Shown here: one piece after another, positions 29,760 through 42,225 of the stretch
How positions within the stretch are numbered: position 1 is the first letter of the stretch
Layout of the letters: each line of letters opens with the position of its first letter
Assembly (NCBI RefSeq): GCF_025370935.1
Contig: NC_133493.1
Location: forward strand, 14,037,889-14,101,888
Length of the DNA stretch: 64,000 nt
Direction of reading: 5' to 3'
Origin: Choristoneura fumiferana
Taxonomy: Eukaryota > Arthropoda > Insecta > Lepidoptera > Tortricidae
The notes under the pieces: model-generated
What the model saw: only the letters and a program-made list of their open reading frames with translations
Database searches by the model: none
Told to the model about the DNA's origin: nothing
Made by a program: the position numbers and the translations under genes

Positions 29760-29894
29760 GGGGCTGTTCACCATCCATTGATTAGTGTGACGGTTAAATG
29801 TGATGCCGTCACTATTTGTTTTGTTGGAATAGACAGAGACAGCATCACATTTAACCGTCAGTTAACACTAATCAATGGATGGTGAAAAAGCCCC
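29760..29894. mobile_element. Complete GGGGCTGTTCACC MITE
   Basis: GGGGCTGTTCACCATCCATT and its complement at the right end form ~30-bp inverted repeats, and internal GACGGTTAAATGTGATGCCG is also inverted. TAA precedes and follows, suiting a PIF/Harbinger-like MITE. A half copy is at 2716-2775. Confidence 0.85.
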
Positions 29895-30400
29895 TAAAAC
29901 TAGCACTACAACTAAGTCAAAAGTGTGTAAGTGTGTGTAAGAGACATATTTCAACTTATTCTGATGGGGTCTGAGGCTCATGCAAGTGGTTGCATAATGC
30001 AAAAGTTGTCCTATTGCTATCTAATGCGGTAATGCAGCATGTGCAACATGCACTTTTACACATAGGGAGAATAGGGGGGCCTTTTTGACTTCACTTAAGT
30101 TTATATAAGTGAATAAGTGTGTTTAATTGTAATTATTATGTTTAACATCTTTGTAAGGGTATAAGAAACGCAGCCAGCCTTATGGGCACCCTGCCCAATA
30201 GCAGCGACTTGGGTGATATTTGTAAATATAGATTTATAGGATTAGAGTAAGTTACTTTTAGTTCTTTTTTATTTATTTCTGTTAATTATTGTATAAACAA
30301 ACAGATAATCTGTTTGTTTATAAATAAATCCCTCAGTGTATAATACAATATATTAGAGACCTTTTTTGAAAATGTTATAGTTATTTATGTGGCTGACACA
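29895..30400. other. Intergenic sequence
   Basis: No gene or recognisable element; a short TGTTTGTTTATA palindrome-like stretch lies near 30295-30325. Confidence 0.35.
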
Positions 30401-30402
30401 TA

Positions 30403-30660
30403 ATGCCTAGTTATGTACTGAAATGGGCCTGGGCCGGCCACGTGTGCCAACGACACGACGAATGGTGGAGCAAGCGCGTTTTGGAGTGGAGACCCCTGCT
30501 AAGCAAAAGAAATGTGGACAGACCGCCTGCTCGATGGTCCGATGACATTGTGGAGACAGCAGGACCGGTCTGGAAGAGAGAGACAGATAGTCGATCTGGA
30601 TGGAGAAAGGTTGGAGAGGCGTATGCCCAACGGTGGGCGAAAACGCGCTGAAGAAGAAGA
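30403..30660 (+). pseudogene. RTE-type reverse-transcriptase C-terminal fragment
   Basis: The plus-strand frame reads WAWAGHVCQRHDEWWSKRVL, then EWRPLLSKRNVDRPPARWSD and AYAQRWAKTR, the classic end of RTE ORF2 (W.GH..RR.D.RW...LEW.P...R..GRP..RW.DD). An AGAAGA run follows. No upstream RT remains. Confidence 0.82.
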
Positions 30661-31149
30661 AGAGAAGAGAAGAGATCATAAGTTTTCTACAATATGTTCA
30701 GATATACCTGCTTTTTAAATAATAATAACCTAGACAATCTAGACTTGAGTCGATTTTGATTCTTGAATCGATTTTAATATTCTTGATTCAAAAAATGTAT
30801 GGAACAATAATTTAATTATCAAATGAAATTACAAATAGACCACAATTACAAGAATAGTAGCTAGCTAAAATAGACTAATTTGGTTATCGCAACCAAACAT
30901 TTTTTTTTTAAGATGTTCAATATTTAAATGTAATTAAAGTGTTGTTTACCCATACTTTAATGTAGACATTAAGATGCAACCACAGGTAGAAGTTTCTTAA
31001 TGTAGGTCATCTGCTTATTGTCTTTGAACATTATTATAGGGAAGTTATGATATGGATGTGGATAAAGTTTTGTTTGCTTCATTTCCTTTTTTTTATTCCA
31101 TAGTAAAGATGCAAGAATGATCTCAGGTAGCTTAAGTTTATTACATGTA

Positions 31150-32738
31150 CAGTCACGTCTAAAAGTATGTATACACAAAAAAATTTGAAAAATATGTAGC
31201 CACACATTTTCATCATAAATATGTATCTATTACTGACACCAAAAAAATTGTATTCATTAAACTGTTTCAGTATTATGTAATCACAAAATGCTTCAGAAAG
31301 TTGCATACTTAAATAAATTCCATTTAAATGTATCCACCTCGTAGGCAAAAATAAGTATACATGAATGGGTTCCATATACATATAACCACACCAATTGGCA
31401 AATATTTGTATACGCCGTTTGATTCATAAATATGTATCCAGACTGCAACAACAAACCTTGTCTGACTGGCATAGAATCGTAAGTTGTATATTTAACTGAT
31501 TTGACAATTCACGAAAACAGTGCGGACTTGTCACTGCATACGTCTATCTCTCGATTATTCTATGACGCACTTGACAGTCCTTAGATTGAATTGACTTGTA
31601 AATATTGAGTATTTCAGTTTAGGGTCATTCTCAGAAAGGTGCACTAAAGCATTTTTTTGTTTTTATTTTAATTATATTGTTAATTTTAGTGGTAGAGCCG
31701 CACTGTAGCCAGTTCTTGGTTTGCAGTACGAATGGGCGGGCTCGACCGGGGTAGTACCACACTCTCACAGAATATCGACGTGAAGCAGGAGCTGGCTAGT
31801 CCTGCTACTGTGTTTTACGATGAGTGAGATCTATAATTAAAATTACAATGATTAAAGATTGCAAACTATAGATGCTTCAGTGGATCTGTCCTCAGTGGAT
31901 GACCCGAACAACTTGATCGCTTTGGCTTAGTCGATATTAATGACCACTCTGGACGTTTCAAGTATTTGGTGATCTTGATGGTGTATAAAAAATTAAATAT
32001 ATCCATACCAAATTTCATCCAGCTCACTCCAGTCAGTTCATCCCCCATTTCTGCCCTTAAGGGTTGCTTTTGGAGATAAAAACTAAGTACCCTATGTTCA
32101 GCCCCTTGACAGTCGAAACCAGTCGGTTTCGACGTGATACCGGAACAGACAGAGTTACTTTCAATTCATCACTCCATAGTATAAAACAAAGTCGCTTTTT
32201 TGTCTGTACGCTTAGATCTTTCAAACTACGCAACGGATTTTGATGCGGTTTTCACAAATAAATAGTGTGATTCACGGTGTCTATGTATACCGTAACCGTG
32301 TTGTGCCGGAACGGGTCACCAGATATAATATTATTTAATGGAGTATGGATTCGTAGTATGTATGTCCCTGCCCGCATGCAGGTTACGAAAGAGACAGACA
32401 TGTAATCTTAACAAAACAGTAATTCTTCAAAACTAATCAAAATATCAAATCGTGTTACATATTTATGAATCAAACGCGTATACAAATATTTGCCAAATTG
32501 GTGTGGTTATATGTATATGGAACCCATTCATGTATACTTATTTTTGCCTACGAGGTGGATACATTTAAATGGAATTCATTTAAGTATGCAACTTTCTGAA
32601 GCATTTGTGATTACATAATACTGAAAAGTTTAATGACTACATTTTTTGGGTGTCAGTAATAGATAAATATTTTTGATTCAATGTATGACTACATATTTAT
32701 GCAACCTTGTTTTGTATACATATTTTTAGACGTGACTG
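31150..32738. mobile_element. 1.6-kb foldback DNA element with ~290-bp inverted arms
   Basis: The left arm (31150-31443) and right arm (32456-32738) are inverted copies with scattered differences. The termini are CAGTCACGTCTAAAA, with TA on both outer sides (31148-31149 and 32739-32740). The arms carry recurring short blocks around ATATGTAT and GTATACA. The ~1-kb interior has no open frame of note. The TA target suggests Tc1/mariner ancestry; the arms are unusually long. Confidence 0.85.
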
Positions 32739-32741
32739 TAC

Positions 32742-34483
32742 CTATAATTTTTGTCTTTAGTTACTTAAAGATAATCTATTGCATAATTGTGTGTTAGCTT
32801 CAACAATTAGTTTTTCATAGTAGGGCTCCCTACAACAAGAGATATAATTATACAAATTTAGTTACAAATGTTAATAAAATTTATTAACATTCCATGTAAC
32901 TTTTAAAATGTTATGGTTGCTTAGCTTTTTGGTGGGTCACATTGATTAGTTTATTTTATAAATTGTGATAGTCTCAGTTTATTTTTAACATTGTGGTTCA
33001 AGTCAAAAAAAGTTAGGGAACTACTGTTATGGGAATTAACACTAAACAGTGAATTATTTGACACATAATTTAATGTCTTCAAATTTGACAATTATCGCCA
33101 TCTTTGAGTTAAAACTACTGTGAGACAGATGTAATTAAGTAATTATTAGTTGAGTTTGTGTATGATCCTTGTATGATATTTTAATTACTTACTGTCATAC
33201 TCAGTCAGATACATCTGTTAAAGTTAGCCAATGTCATAATTTACAGTTTTTTATATGAAAGAGGGCAAATAAGCAGGCGGTCACCGGATGGAAAGCAATC
33301 ACTGCCACTCATGGACACCTCTTTAGCCTGCTCTTTGAGAAAAAAGTCAGTCACGTTTTTTTAATATCCTCAAGTTGTATCAGTCCGGAAATACGCGTAT
33401 ATTATTTTATGCTGTAAAGTGAAATGTCAGTTAAAAAAACTGGAAAAGAATAGAGTTCAAGTTCAAATGTAAAATAGTTTATAATAAGTATATAGTTTGA
33501 TTTTTTTTTGTGTACCTGACAGATTATTAACCTTACAGTTTTATGTAACAGTTTTTTTACTCCATTGTTTTTTTCTGTCTTATTAAAGTCTATCAATTGA
33601 CTCATAGTTGTAGATGAAAAAAGAAAAGTTTGTTTAGTATGTAGCAAGCATTTGTGGACATGTGGTTAGACTTTTTGTACACCAAACTGCCAATAGATCT
33701 AAAGAATTATTTTTTCCTTGTTTAAATTAATGTGATTTGTTCATATGCATTTTGTTTCCGTATACTTCTTCCCAGTGACTTTCTAAGATATATTAAAATG
33801 GTTCATTAATCAACATCTATGTCTACACCTAACAGGGTCAATAATAAACAGTAAATTATTTTTTAATGTTATTTAATTTTTCATTTTAATACAAAATTAC
33901 ACTTTAGGCAGTGACGATAGTGAGTAGAAGCATTGAGTAGAATATGTTTACTTATTTATTTTATTACTTTAGGCTTTGGGAGTGTAGGTACAAAGTAGCA
34001 ATCAGTTACTATATTTCTTTTCTTTAACATATTCAGAAAATGCCCTTTGAAGTGTACAAAAATAAAAAAGAAATAAATAATAAGTATAAAAATAATCTAT
34101 GTCCCTTAAACAGTATGGTTACAAAAATATTTTCAGTCGAAATATTTATAATACAAAATGTAAAAAAAATGTGATCTTATCTCTAGCTTAATTAAAATTT
34201 GATAATAATATATTACAAACAGCAGAACTTTTAATTGTTGTGGCCACAGAAATTAAAAGAGAAAGTCTTAAACTAAATTACAAATTGGTGAAATCAAGTA
34301 AAGAGTGAATCTATTTACAAAATCTCACCACGGGCTATAAATAATACCCTAAACTAATAAATAAAGGTAAGATCATTTAGTAACTCAACTAAATACATGT
34401 CCTTTTAAAATTCACTAATTAGATATTTATATTCCACTATATTTTGAACACAGTCTTTAGCACCATAATCATTTGTATCTCCT
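32742..34483. other. AT-rich interval downstream of the secreted-protein gene
   Basis: Contains a short retroposon fragment near 33255-33325 (CAGGCGGTCACCGGATGG) and little else. The part nearest 34483 (to about 33850) is probably 3' UTR of the minus-strand gene; several TTTATT strings offer candidate poly(A) signals. Confidence 0.4.
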
Positions 34484-37400
34484 TTATAAGATATCTTTGT
34501 TGGTCTTTATGCATTTGCCTCTGAAACATATTTCTGTTTCGTGAGATACTTCTGTAGACATTGACGTACTGACGACATTGGCTGGGTTCATGAAACTAGA
34601 AACTGACGACGACTCTATCACTACAGACTTCTCTGTGACTTCACTTGTTGTTTCAGTTACAGCTTCAGTACTATTGGCTTTCTTGATCTCCATAAACTCT
34701 GTCACTGTTTCTGATTTGTCGTCACTTTCAGTAGTTTCTGTTATTTCTTCAGGCATGACATTGCTGCTGCTTTCTGTAGTAATTATCTTAAGCTTGCTCG
34801 GTTCTGTGGTTATTTCAAAACTTGCAGTCGCTTTTGTTTCCGTGTCTTTTTTGTCTTCAATTTCATCGCCGCTCGAAGTAGCGCCGAACAAATAATCCAT
34901 CAGGCTGAAGCCATCGCTTCTGTCAATGTCACTCGGTTCGCTTGCTGTTTCAGTCGTAGTAGTCATTTCTATAAAATCAGGATTAGGTGATCCAGTTCCT
35001 AAATCCAAATCTCCTGGCGACATTTCGGTTGGCGTTTCCTTCTGTAGTACATTTTCGGTGGTAGATTTAGGTTCTGTTTCGGGTTTGACGTCGGGATTTG
35101 TTTTAGGAATGTCGACTGTTGGTATGACGTCTATATCTTCGTCGGAGAAGATGTCTTTGATGTTGAAGGTCGGTTTGTAGGTGGTGACTTTTTGTGTTTT
35201 GTCCAGGTTTTCTGTTTTGTCGTTCGTGATTTTCGCAGAGTTGACTGGTTCACCAAGTCTGTTGACGGTGTGGGAGTAGTACTGCGACTCGGCGGCCTCG
35301 ATGCTCTCGGTGGTGGCGGGACGGACCTTCACCTTCTTCCAGAAACCACGGCGACGGCCCTTGCGGTCCTTTTCGTCCTGGAAAAATTTATGTTAAATAA
35401 GTGTCGTGAATAAAATGTTGTAAGGATTGTGAATAATTAATAGTTGTAATTTTTTTAAAATTTTTGTTATTTATAAATTACAACATGCATTGATAATTCT
35501 ACAGTCGTGTTTTGTGAATTGTGATGATAGCTTATAAGAATTTAACTCTTGCCGCCGCCTCCAGACTATTTTCTTTCAACTCCGCAAGTACATCGAGCTT
35601 AACCCTTAAATTGACAAAAAATTTAAAAGCTCATGATTCAAACCTCGTCGTTACATTATAGTACAAAATTGAATGATGTGTCTTGTGAGGCACACTGTCG
35701 ATTTTAAGGGTTAATGGTCAAAATCTATTAAGATCTCACAGCATTTTATGTACTAATAAATCTTTTTTTAATTAAAAAATAGTCCTGCTTACCTCATGAA
35801 GAAGACTAGAGCCGTCAGCGCTTGGCTCCACCGTCGTGACTTCATCAAACTGCGTCGTTTTAGAATAGTTATCCCCAGACGATATGATCCTCTCCGGAGG
35901 AATCTCACCAATCTCCCCTCCCTTGTGCTTCATCACATTTGTCGTATACTCGTCTTCATCCTGCTCCTCCAAACTCTTCATCACTTCTTCCAACATGGTC
36001 TCAAAAGTAGACATGGCGTCCGGAGAATCGCTCTTGGTAACTTTACTCTGTTCTACGAAAGCTTCTAGAGTAGGTGGGATCTCTGGTAGCTTCTTGTTCA
36101 GCCTGTTAGTCGCGGGTGTAACTGAGATTAATATGTCCTCATATTCGTTCCTAGCCGTTATTATGTCTAATTCACCGTCATCACCAGTCTCTTCAACTGG
36201 TGAGTCTTTTCTGTCATCAACGATCTCGTTCGGGTTGTAAGGTTTGAAAGAATCAGTTGAGATTTTAGGGGACCATGAGTCTGATTCGGGCTCGGCAAAT
36301 TTAGGTCTGTTGATAGAGTAATTAGGCTCTTGATCTTCGGATTCTTCGACTTCAGGTTTCTTGTTGTATCTTTCTGATAGTCTCGGTCTGTTACTGTAGC
36401 GGCTGTGAAGGGTATTCCTTACAGTGGTTGATGATGCTTCTGTTTGCACTTCAGGCTTTTCTGTAGGTTTTTCAGTGGTAGGTCTTCGGCCTCGGAACCT
36501 GTTCTTGATTTCGTACGTAGTTTTCTTAGTGCTGGATGTTTCGGTGGAAGTTGTGGTGTATGTTGGTCGTCTGCGGCGGAATTGACCGCGCTTGGTTGAG
36601 GTTTCTTGTGACGCTGATGTAGCTGATGCCTCGGTGGTTGGGTCTGGTTTGTAGACGGGGTGCCTGTGTTCTTGAACTTCAGGGCGAGCGTGTACTTGTT
36701 TAGTCTTTAGGTCTTCGCCGATCTCTTCTATGCGCATGGTCGTGCGACGCCCGGAGAATGCGGGTCTGTAGGTAATCGCTTGCACGGGACGTTTCCTTTC
36801 TTTAACTTTCGGAGCTTCAGTTGACGCTTGGTGATACTGCCTAATGACGCCTGGACGGACGCGCACTCTGTTGTAAGAAGGCGTAGTTTGAACCTTTTCC
36901 TCGGGCTCAGTTTCATGACTAGCTTCTTGACTCAAAAATTTGGCGTCATTATTTTCATTTTCAGCTGGTTCTTCTTGTTTGATGCTTACAGAGTAACTAG
37001 GACTTTGTTCAGTAACAGGGCTAGCTGGCTCGGTGCCGTACGAAATTACTTCAGCACTTTCGTCTTTCTGAATTGGAGTAGTTTGTTTTGCGAAGCTCTC
37101 CTCAACATCTGGCGATGTCTCGTCATATGAAATTGCGTCAACTGGAGCTGAACTGCTTCTTGAATGATATGCATACTCTTCCCGAGTTGACGGAACATAC
37201 GGTACGTAGGGTGTTTCTGTGCGCCCTTCAGACCTTGACGGGAAAGTGTTTTCGTTAGTATTAGGTTGGCTAACTGCTGCTCTTTCATAAGTATACGCAT
37301 TTTCAGTGTCGTACGTTGCTGATGAATCTACGTTTTTCGTCGAAGAGAATTTGGGTGAGGGTTCCGTGATAGCTTCGACGTCTACAGTGCTTGTTCTCTC

Positions 37401-40121
37401 CATCAATGTGACTGGATAATTCTGGTGCAATATGTCTCTTTGGTAAGCTAGATCTTCTTCCTTGCTGTTGCCTTTGTTCTTTATATATTGTCCTTCGTCG
37501 CTGTCTGAAGGCTTGTACTGAACTCTCCCTCGTACCCTAGCTCTGGTCGAGTGAACGTAAGCTTTTGTGCTGCTCTCAGTTGACTCGGCGGGTTTCCGTA
37601 CAGGTTTCTCGGTTGTAATCTTGTTAGGTTCATATCTTGGTCTAGTTGGCAGCGGTCTTCTCTCGCGCAGTGGTCTGCGAGTTGCAGTGAATTTAGTCGT
37701 TGATTCGTTGGAATCAGTTCTAGGAGTCGTGTAGCGAGGACGGCCACGGGTCCGTGTAGGAGTTCTCCTAGTAGTCGTAGTGGTTGTTGTTGTGGTTGTG
37801 GAACTTTCTTTGCTTTCGTTCGAGTTGTTGCTGATCTCATACTGATTGTAGTAGGGAGTTCTGGTTGATTCGAGACTAGCGCCGCCTGCGGTTGTCTGTA
37901 TTTCGGTGAGCTCAGTTGGGTTGTCGTGTGTAGGCGGTTGAGTCTCCACGTACTGGCTGTCTGTAGGAGGGTTGGCGCTGCTAACTGTAGCCAAGCTGTC
38001 GGTGTTCACTGTTTCCGGTTGGTACTCAGTCTTGGTTGTGAACTCATTGGAATTATGAACGGGGTATCTAGAGTTTTGAATTTCAGACTCGTATTGAATT
38101 TCTGGCGTGTAATTTTGTAAGTAGTTAGGCGACGAATTTTGTTGGTACGTTTGCTTCTCAGTGACGACTTCAGGCTTCGGCGTTGTGCTCGGTGTCGAGC
38201 TAGGGGTAGGAGAGACTGACGACGAGGGCTTGAACTGTTGCGTAGAGTAATTTTCCTTGTATTCATCGAAGAAGTTGTTGTAATCCAACGGAGTGCTAAA
38301 GTGGAAGGCCTGGTTGATAGAATACGGATTATGAGTTTCCAGAAGCTGGCTCGAGTATGTTGAAGATGGTTTGCTGGTGGTTTTGGGTGCACGCGTCGTT
38401 GACGGTTCTGGTTGCTTATGAACCTTCGCTTGCTCTTGGCTGTTGTAGTTGTTGTCTGATGGGAAGTTGACGTACTGCTGAGGATTGTATTGTGGGTTGA
38501 TATTGCTCAGGAAATATGAACCCGTTTTAGGCGGAGCTGTGATAATTCCGTCGTCTTTCGGAGGTCTGATCGAAGTAACGGTTTGTGGTTCAAAGGAATA
38601 GAAATCTGATTGGCGAGCGGGAGCGTTCGTCTTTGGAGAAACAGTGCTGTAGTAACTAAAGTTGGGTTTAGGAGTGACTGGACTTTGCGCTTTATTCGCT
38701 GGAGGTGATACCACGTATGAATTGGGGATAACATCAGCGGCTTGAGTAGACAGGGTTACAGGTGCCGGCTCTTTGATCTGTGAGTTGATTACGACAGAAC
38801 CTACATGAGGTGACGGGAACGGGATCTTGGCAAACCCATCAGGGGTGTGATAGCTTAGTGGAGCGACGAAGAACGGTAACTGTCTCAGTTTGCTATCGCT
38901 GTGCTCGATGTTCGATAGGTACGGCAGCTCGAATTTGACGAAGTTATCCGGAGGCGTCAGGGTTGAAGGCCCGATGAAGACTTTTGGGGCGTTGAGAGGG
39001 TTAACCGAGTCCAGCACGGCAATAGTGTTCGCGTTCTTTAGGGATGCAAGAACGTCGCCTACTTTGACTTGAGTTCCTTGTCTGGCTTCTTTGGTCAGGA
39101 ACACGGCCAATGGTGGCTGGTGAGGCTTCAGTTTCTTCGGTTTAGGAGTAGTGGGCGGCGCTGTTGGGAACGGCGTCGTGATAGTCGAGAATTTTGGTAC
39201 TTGATCCTTCACTTGCGTATTGTAGTTGAAGTAGCCTTGTCCGAAATGGATGTTTTCCACCGATTGTTTCACAGGTCTCTGGAAGTCGCTCGGAAACGTG
39301 TGTTTAATCGGACTTTGCTTCGGTACAGCTTGTGGGTACAGGTCCGAGTTGACTACTTGTGGCCCAGACACCGGGCTGCGGAAGTTGAACTGAGCTCGAT
39401 TCAAAGACTCTACCGGTACGTAAAGTAACTGCACTTCTTCTCTTTCCGACTTAGCTTTGTTAGGTATGACGGTCTCTGTCTTTGGCGCATCAAACTTAAG
39501 TTTCTGCAGGGACTGAGGCTTCTTCTGGTTGAAAGCGAAGTCGCTGCTTGCGTTTTCTAGTCGGTAACCATCGACGAATTTAGGCCCTTGAGGTTTCTTC
39601 GGAGCTTGGTTGAGGAATGGTTTTGCTTGCGGTGAAGGCAGGTTGCTTTTTGGGAAGTTTTCGAATTTGATAGGGTTAGTTGGAACTGGTGGTCTAGGCT
39701 TCAGTTGCGGTGCGGTATCGAAGTTGAACTGCGGGGAGACAAAGCCCTGGCTGAGGGGGAAATTGGGTTGCGATAGCCCGAATCTGATGCTCTGTCCGAA
39801 GCCTTGGTCGGAGAGGAAGTTCTGCGGAGCAGACGGGACTGAGGGCATTGATTGGAGGTACAGCGGTCTGTTGGGTTGGTAATAGTTTCTGGCGGCGAAG
39901 TCCTGGTTGAAGCCGCCGGGTCTGGTGAAGGGGAAGGGTTCGGCGAGGATCCTGGGTTCGGCGATTTGTTTCTTGTCGGTGGGGGGGTCGAGGGGGCTGG
40001 AGAGGGGTACCCAGTCGCCGAGGTCGGCGGTGTAGGAGCTGATCTGCCGGGACCAGCGGCTCTGCGCGGCGGCGGAGCCCGCGGCCACCAGCACCAGGCA
40101 TGCCAGCAGAGATTGCGCCAT
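34484..40121 (-). CDS. Large secreted Pro/Ser/Thr-rich protein, uncharacterised
   Basis: Two coding exons on the minus strand: 40121-35793 and 35377-34484. The 415-nt intron is in phase 0 (GAG|GTAAGC ... TTTTTCCAG|GAC). Total about 1,740 residues. The start ATG directly follows an acceptor (TCTTTCCAG), so a non-coding upstream exon is expected. Residues 1-19 (MAQSLLACLVLVAAGSAAA) are a signal peptide. A Pro/Phe/Gln-rich region follows, then at ~335-460 a more conserved-looking block (PPLAVFLTKEARQGTQVKVG ... PSPHVGSVVINSQ). A long low-complexity Ser/Thr/Pro region has basic RGR-type islands (TRTRGRPRYTTP, RARVRGRVQY, NRFRGRRPTTEK) and a poly-Thr run. Exon 2 begins with basic DEKDRKGRRRGFWKK and ends in a single Cys pair (CFRGKCIKT). 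It is probably extracellular or mucin/matrix-like; function unknown. No transmembrane segment seen. Confidence 0.87.
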
Positions 40122-40690
40122 CTGGAAAGATAAAGAAAACGGTAAGATTCTAAGCAAAATATCAGACTCAGGTTCAATACAAATTTAGGTAGGTAGGTTC
40201 TATGTAGGTTTTTATGAATATCCAGTGTTAGCGGAGCCTTGTGTCACGTTAGTGCCACGAGAGTTGACGTGGATGATTTCACACACAGCTGCATGAAACA
40301 CGAAGAACTGATTGCATAAAAGGAGAATGAATGAAATGAATGAGTGAATGTCAAAGTCCCGCTGTCAGTACATGACATGTTCTGGTGTGCGTGACCTCAT
40401 CTCTGGTGGCACTACCTCTAAGGAACCCAGGAAAGGGTTCAACCGCCCAACCGCCATAGTAATGTTTATGTCGCAAGACGCCAAAACGCGTTCTAGTTTC
40501 TTTGTTCGTCTCTCTCACCACGTATTAGCATTAACATGTGTTATACAACGCCGGGGCAATAGGCACGTATGGGAAAACCTGTCGTTAGAGATAAGGTCTG
40601 CCTTTTGTTTCGACACTTAAGATTTATCTTTTGGTTCTTTATTTCAGTGTGGGTAAGGAAATTTCTTTCTCAAAGCGCTAGTAGACTTGC
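40122..40690. other. Probable 5' intron or upstream region of the secreted-protein gene
   Basis: Begins with the intron 3' end TTATCTTTCCAG (minus strand) just before the start codon. The first, non-coding exon and the promoter are not identifiable. No other gene seen. Confidence 0.45.
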
Positions 40691-40704
40691 TATAAGCTTA
40701 ATCA

Positions 40705-40860
40705 GCATGGGCAGACCATGTAGCAGGGAGAACAGATGGCCGTTGGAGCCGAAAAGTTCACAAATGGAGACCGCCAATCCGCAAGCGCAGCGTATGTTGG
40801 ACGTCCACCTACGAGTTGGACTGATGACCTGGTTAAAGCCGATATTTGATGTAGCTATAG
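40705..40860 (+). mobile_element. RTE-type 3' ORF fragment
   Basis: TGGGCAGACCATGTAGCAGG, then AGAACAGATGGCCGTTGGAG and GACTGATGACCTGGTTAAAG match the RTE C-terminal coding pattern (WADHVAGRTDGRW...TDDLVKA) with frame breaks. A close relative is at 44105-44270. Confidence 0.65.
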
Positions 40861-40942
40861 GATCGGAATTATTTCCAAATATCCCTGTCCATTATAATAT
40901 ACTCGTACTAAGATAGTGTTGAGGAATGATGAACGGCCGGTA

Positions 40943-41073
40943 CAGTTACCAGCACCAATATCTGGCACATCAAGCGTGCATAAATATCTGATACGACTCT
41001 ATTTCTAGGACCGGAAGGACTAATCAGATATTTTTGCACGCTCCGCTGCGGCAGATATTAATGCTGGTGACTG
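40943..41073. mobile_element. CAGTCACCAGCA MITE, third copy
   Basis: Ends CAGTTACCAGCACCAATATC and the complement of CAGTCACCAGCATTAATATC, flanked by TA (40941-40942 and 41074-41075). Same family as 16914-17045. Confidence 0.85.
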
Positions 41074-41075
41074 TA

Positions 41076-41793
41076 CCTAACCTATTTAAGAATAATATTT
41101 ATCGTTAAATGAACCGGCAAGTGTAACCAATCAGTAATTCACGATCAAGACTTAATTAGTGTCTAATAGCGCAACGCAATATAACACTCGTTGCATGTGA
41201 AGATTCACATATTCGTTTACGTAAAGTTCAACGCGTAAGGCTGTGGTCGCGGTTACGGAGAGCGATTAGCGTTTAACTCGTAGCCTTCGTGGTTATTCTT
41301 CACCACGAAGTAAGACGCTTTGTCAGAATTACACATTTCGACACTCGCTTTTTACAGCTGCTGCATTCACCGGTCAGCTGGTTCGCCGCCAATAGTGCTA
41401 GCAGCAGTTACAGAATATATTTTGGGGTATCACACACAACGCATTATCGACGGCTGTGCAGAAGTACTCCTTTATACGGGTGACGGTAAACTCAAGTGCA
41501 AAAATAAGTATCTATTCGAACCACTCAAGAATATGTTGAAACTTTGAATAAGTTCATATTTTTACACTTGACTGTACATTAAAATTTCTACTCTTATAAA
41601 ATAACAAAAACCTTATGCTGCAATTAACTGTGAATAAATCATTGTACGCTTCGTTTTGTGATTTATTCAGTAAGTACTAGTAAAGTAACAGAAATAACAA
41701 GAGTAAATAGAGTAATTAAGTAGTTATTAGTCTTACTTTATTATATTATAGTTATTCTACTTGGTTTTTGTTAACACCGACTTAAGGAAGAGC
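41076..41793. other. Intergenic sequence
   Basis: Contains a short perfect hairpin, CTTCGTGGT...ACCACGAAG (41286-41311). No coding or RNA gene recognised. Confidence 0.35.
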
Positions 41794-41838
41794 GGAACTT
41801 TCCGATACAAGCATACTATATGCTTAATGGAAAGTTCC
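41794..41838. other. Compact two-stem perfect hairpin
   Basis: GGAACTTTCC (41794-41803) pairs with GGAAAGTTCC (41829-41838), and nested AAGCATA pairs with TATGCTT around a 3-nt loop. At 45 nt it is shorter than a usual microRNA precursor; role unknown. Confidence 0.55.
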
Positions 41839-41997
41839 AACCTAGTTACTAGTTAATATGTAAAAGAACCAGATAAACTTTTTTTTTTTTTTTAATTTTG
41901 AAATAAAAAATTACGACTTTAATGATTAACATGTCACACTGTCATAATGAATACAGACTTGTTTCTTTCAATTCATTTAAGTTACAGCGGCATTTTG

Positions 41998-42225
41998 ACT
42001 ACCAGATGGCCTAGTGGTTAGAGAACCTGACTACGAAGCTTGAGGTCCCGGGTTCGATTCCCGTCTCGGGGCAGATATTTGTATGAAAAATATGAATGTT
42101 TGTTCTCTGTATATGTAATCTATATCTATATAATTATATTTATCCGTGCATAACACAAGCTTTTTTAAGCTTACTTTGGAACTAGGTCAATTGGTGTGAA
42201 TTGTCGTGTGATATTTATTTATTTG
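41998..42225 (+). mobile_element. tRNA-headed SINE
   Basis: Head ACCAGATGGCCTAGTGGTTA with B box GGTTCGATTCC, body with ATATTTGTATGAAAAATATG, 3' end CTAGGTCAATTGGTGTGAA and an ATTT-rich tail. Same family as 8551-8823. Confidence 0.84.

Noticed and set aside
34578..40133. Plus-strand ORFs opposite the large secreted-protein gene (for example 34578-34895 and 39069-39428)
   Set aside because: Antisense shadows of a low-complexity coding exon; no family resemblance and no separate splice or start signals.
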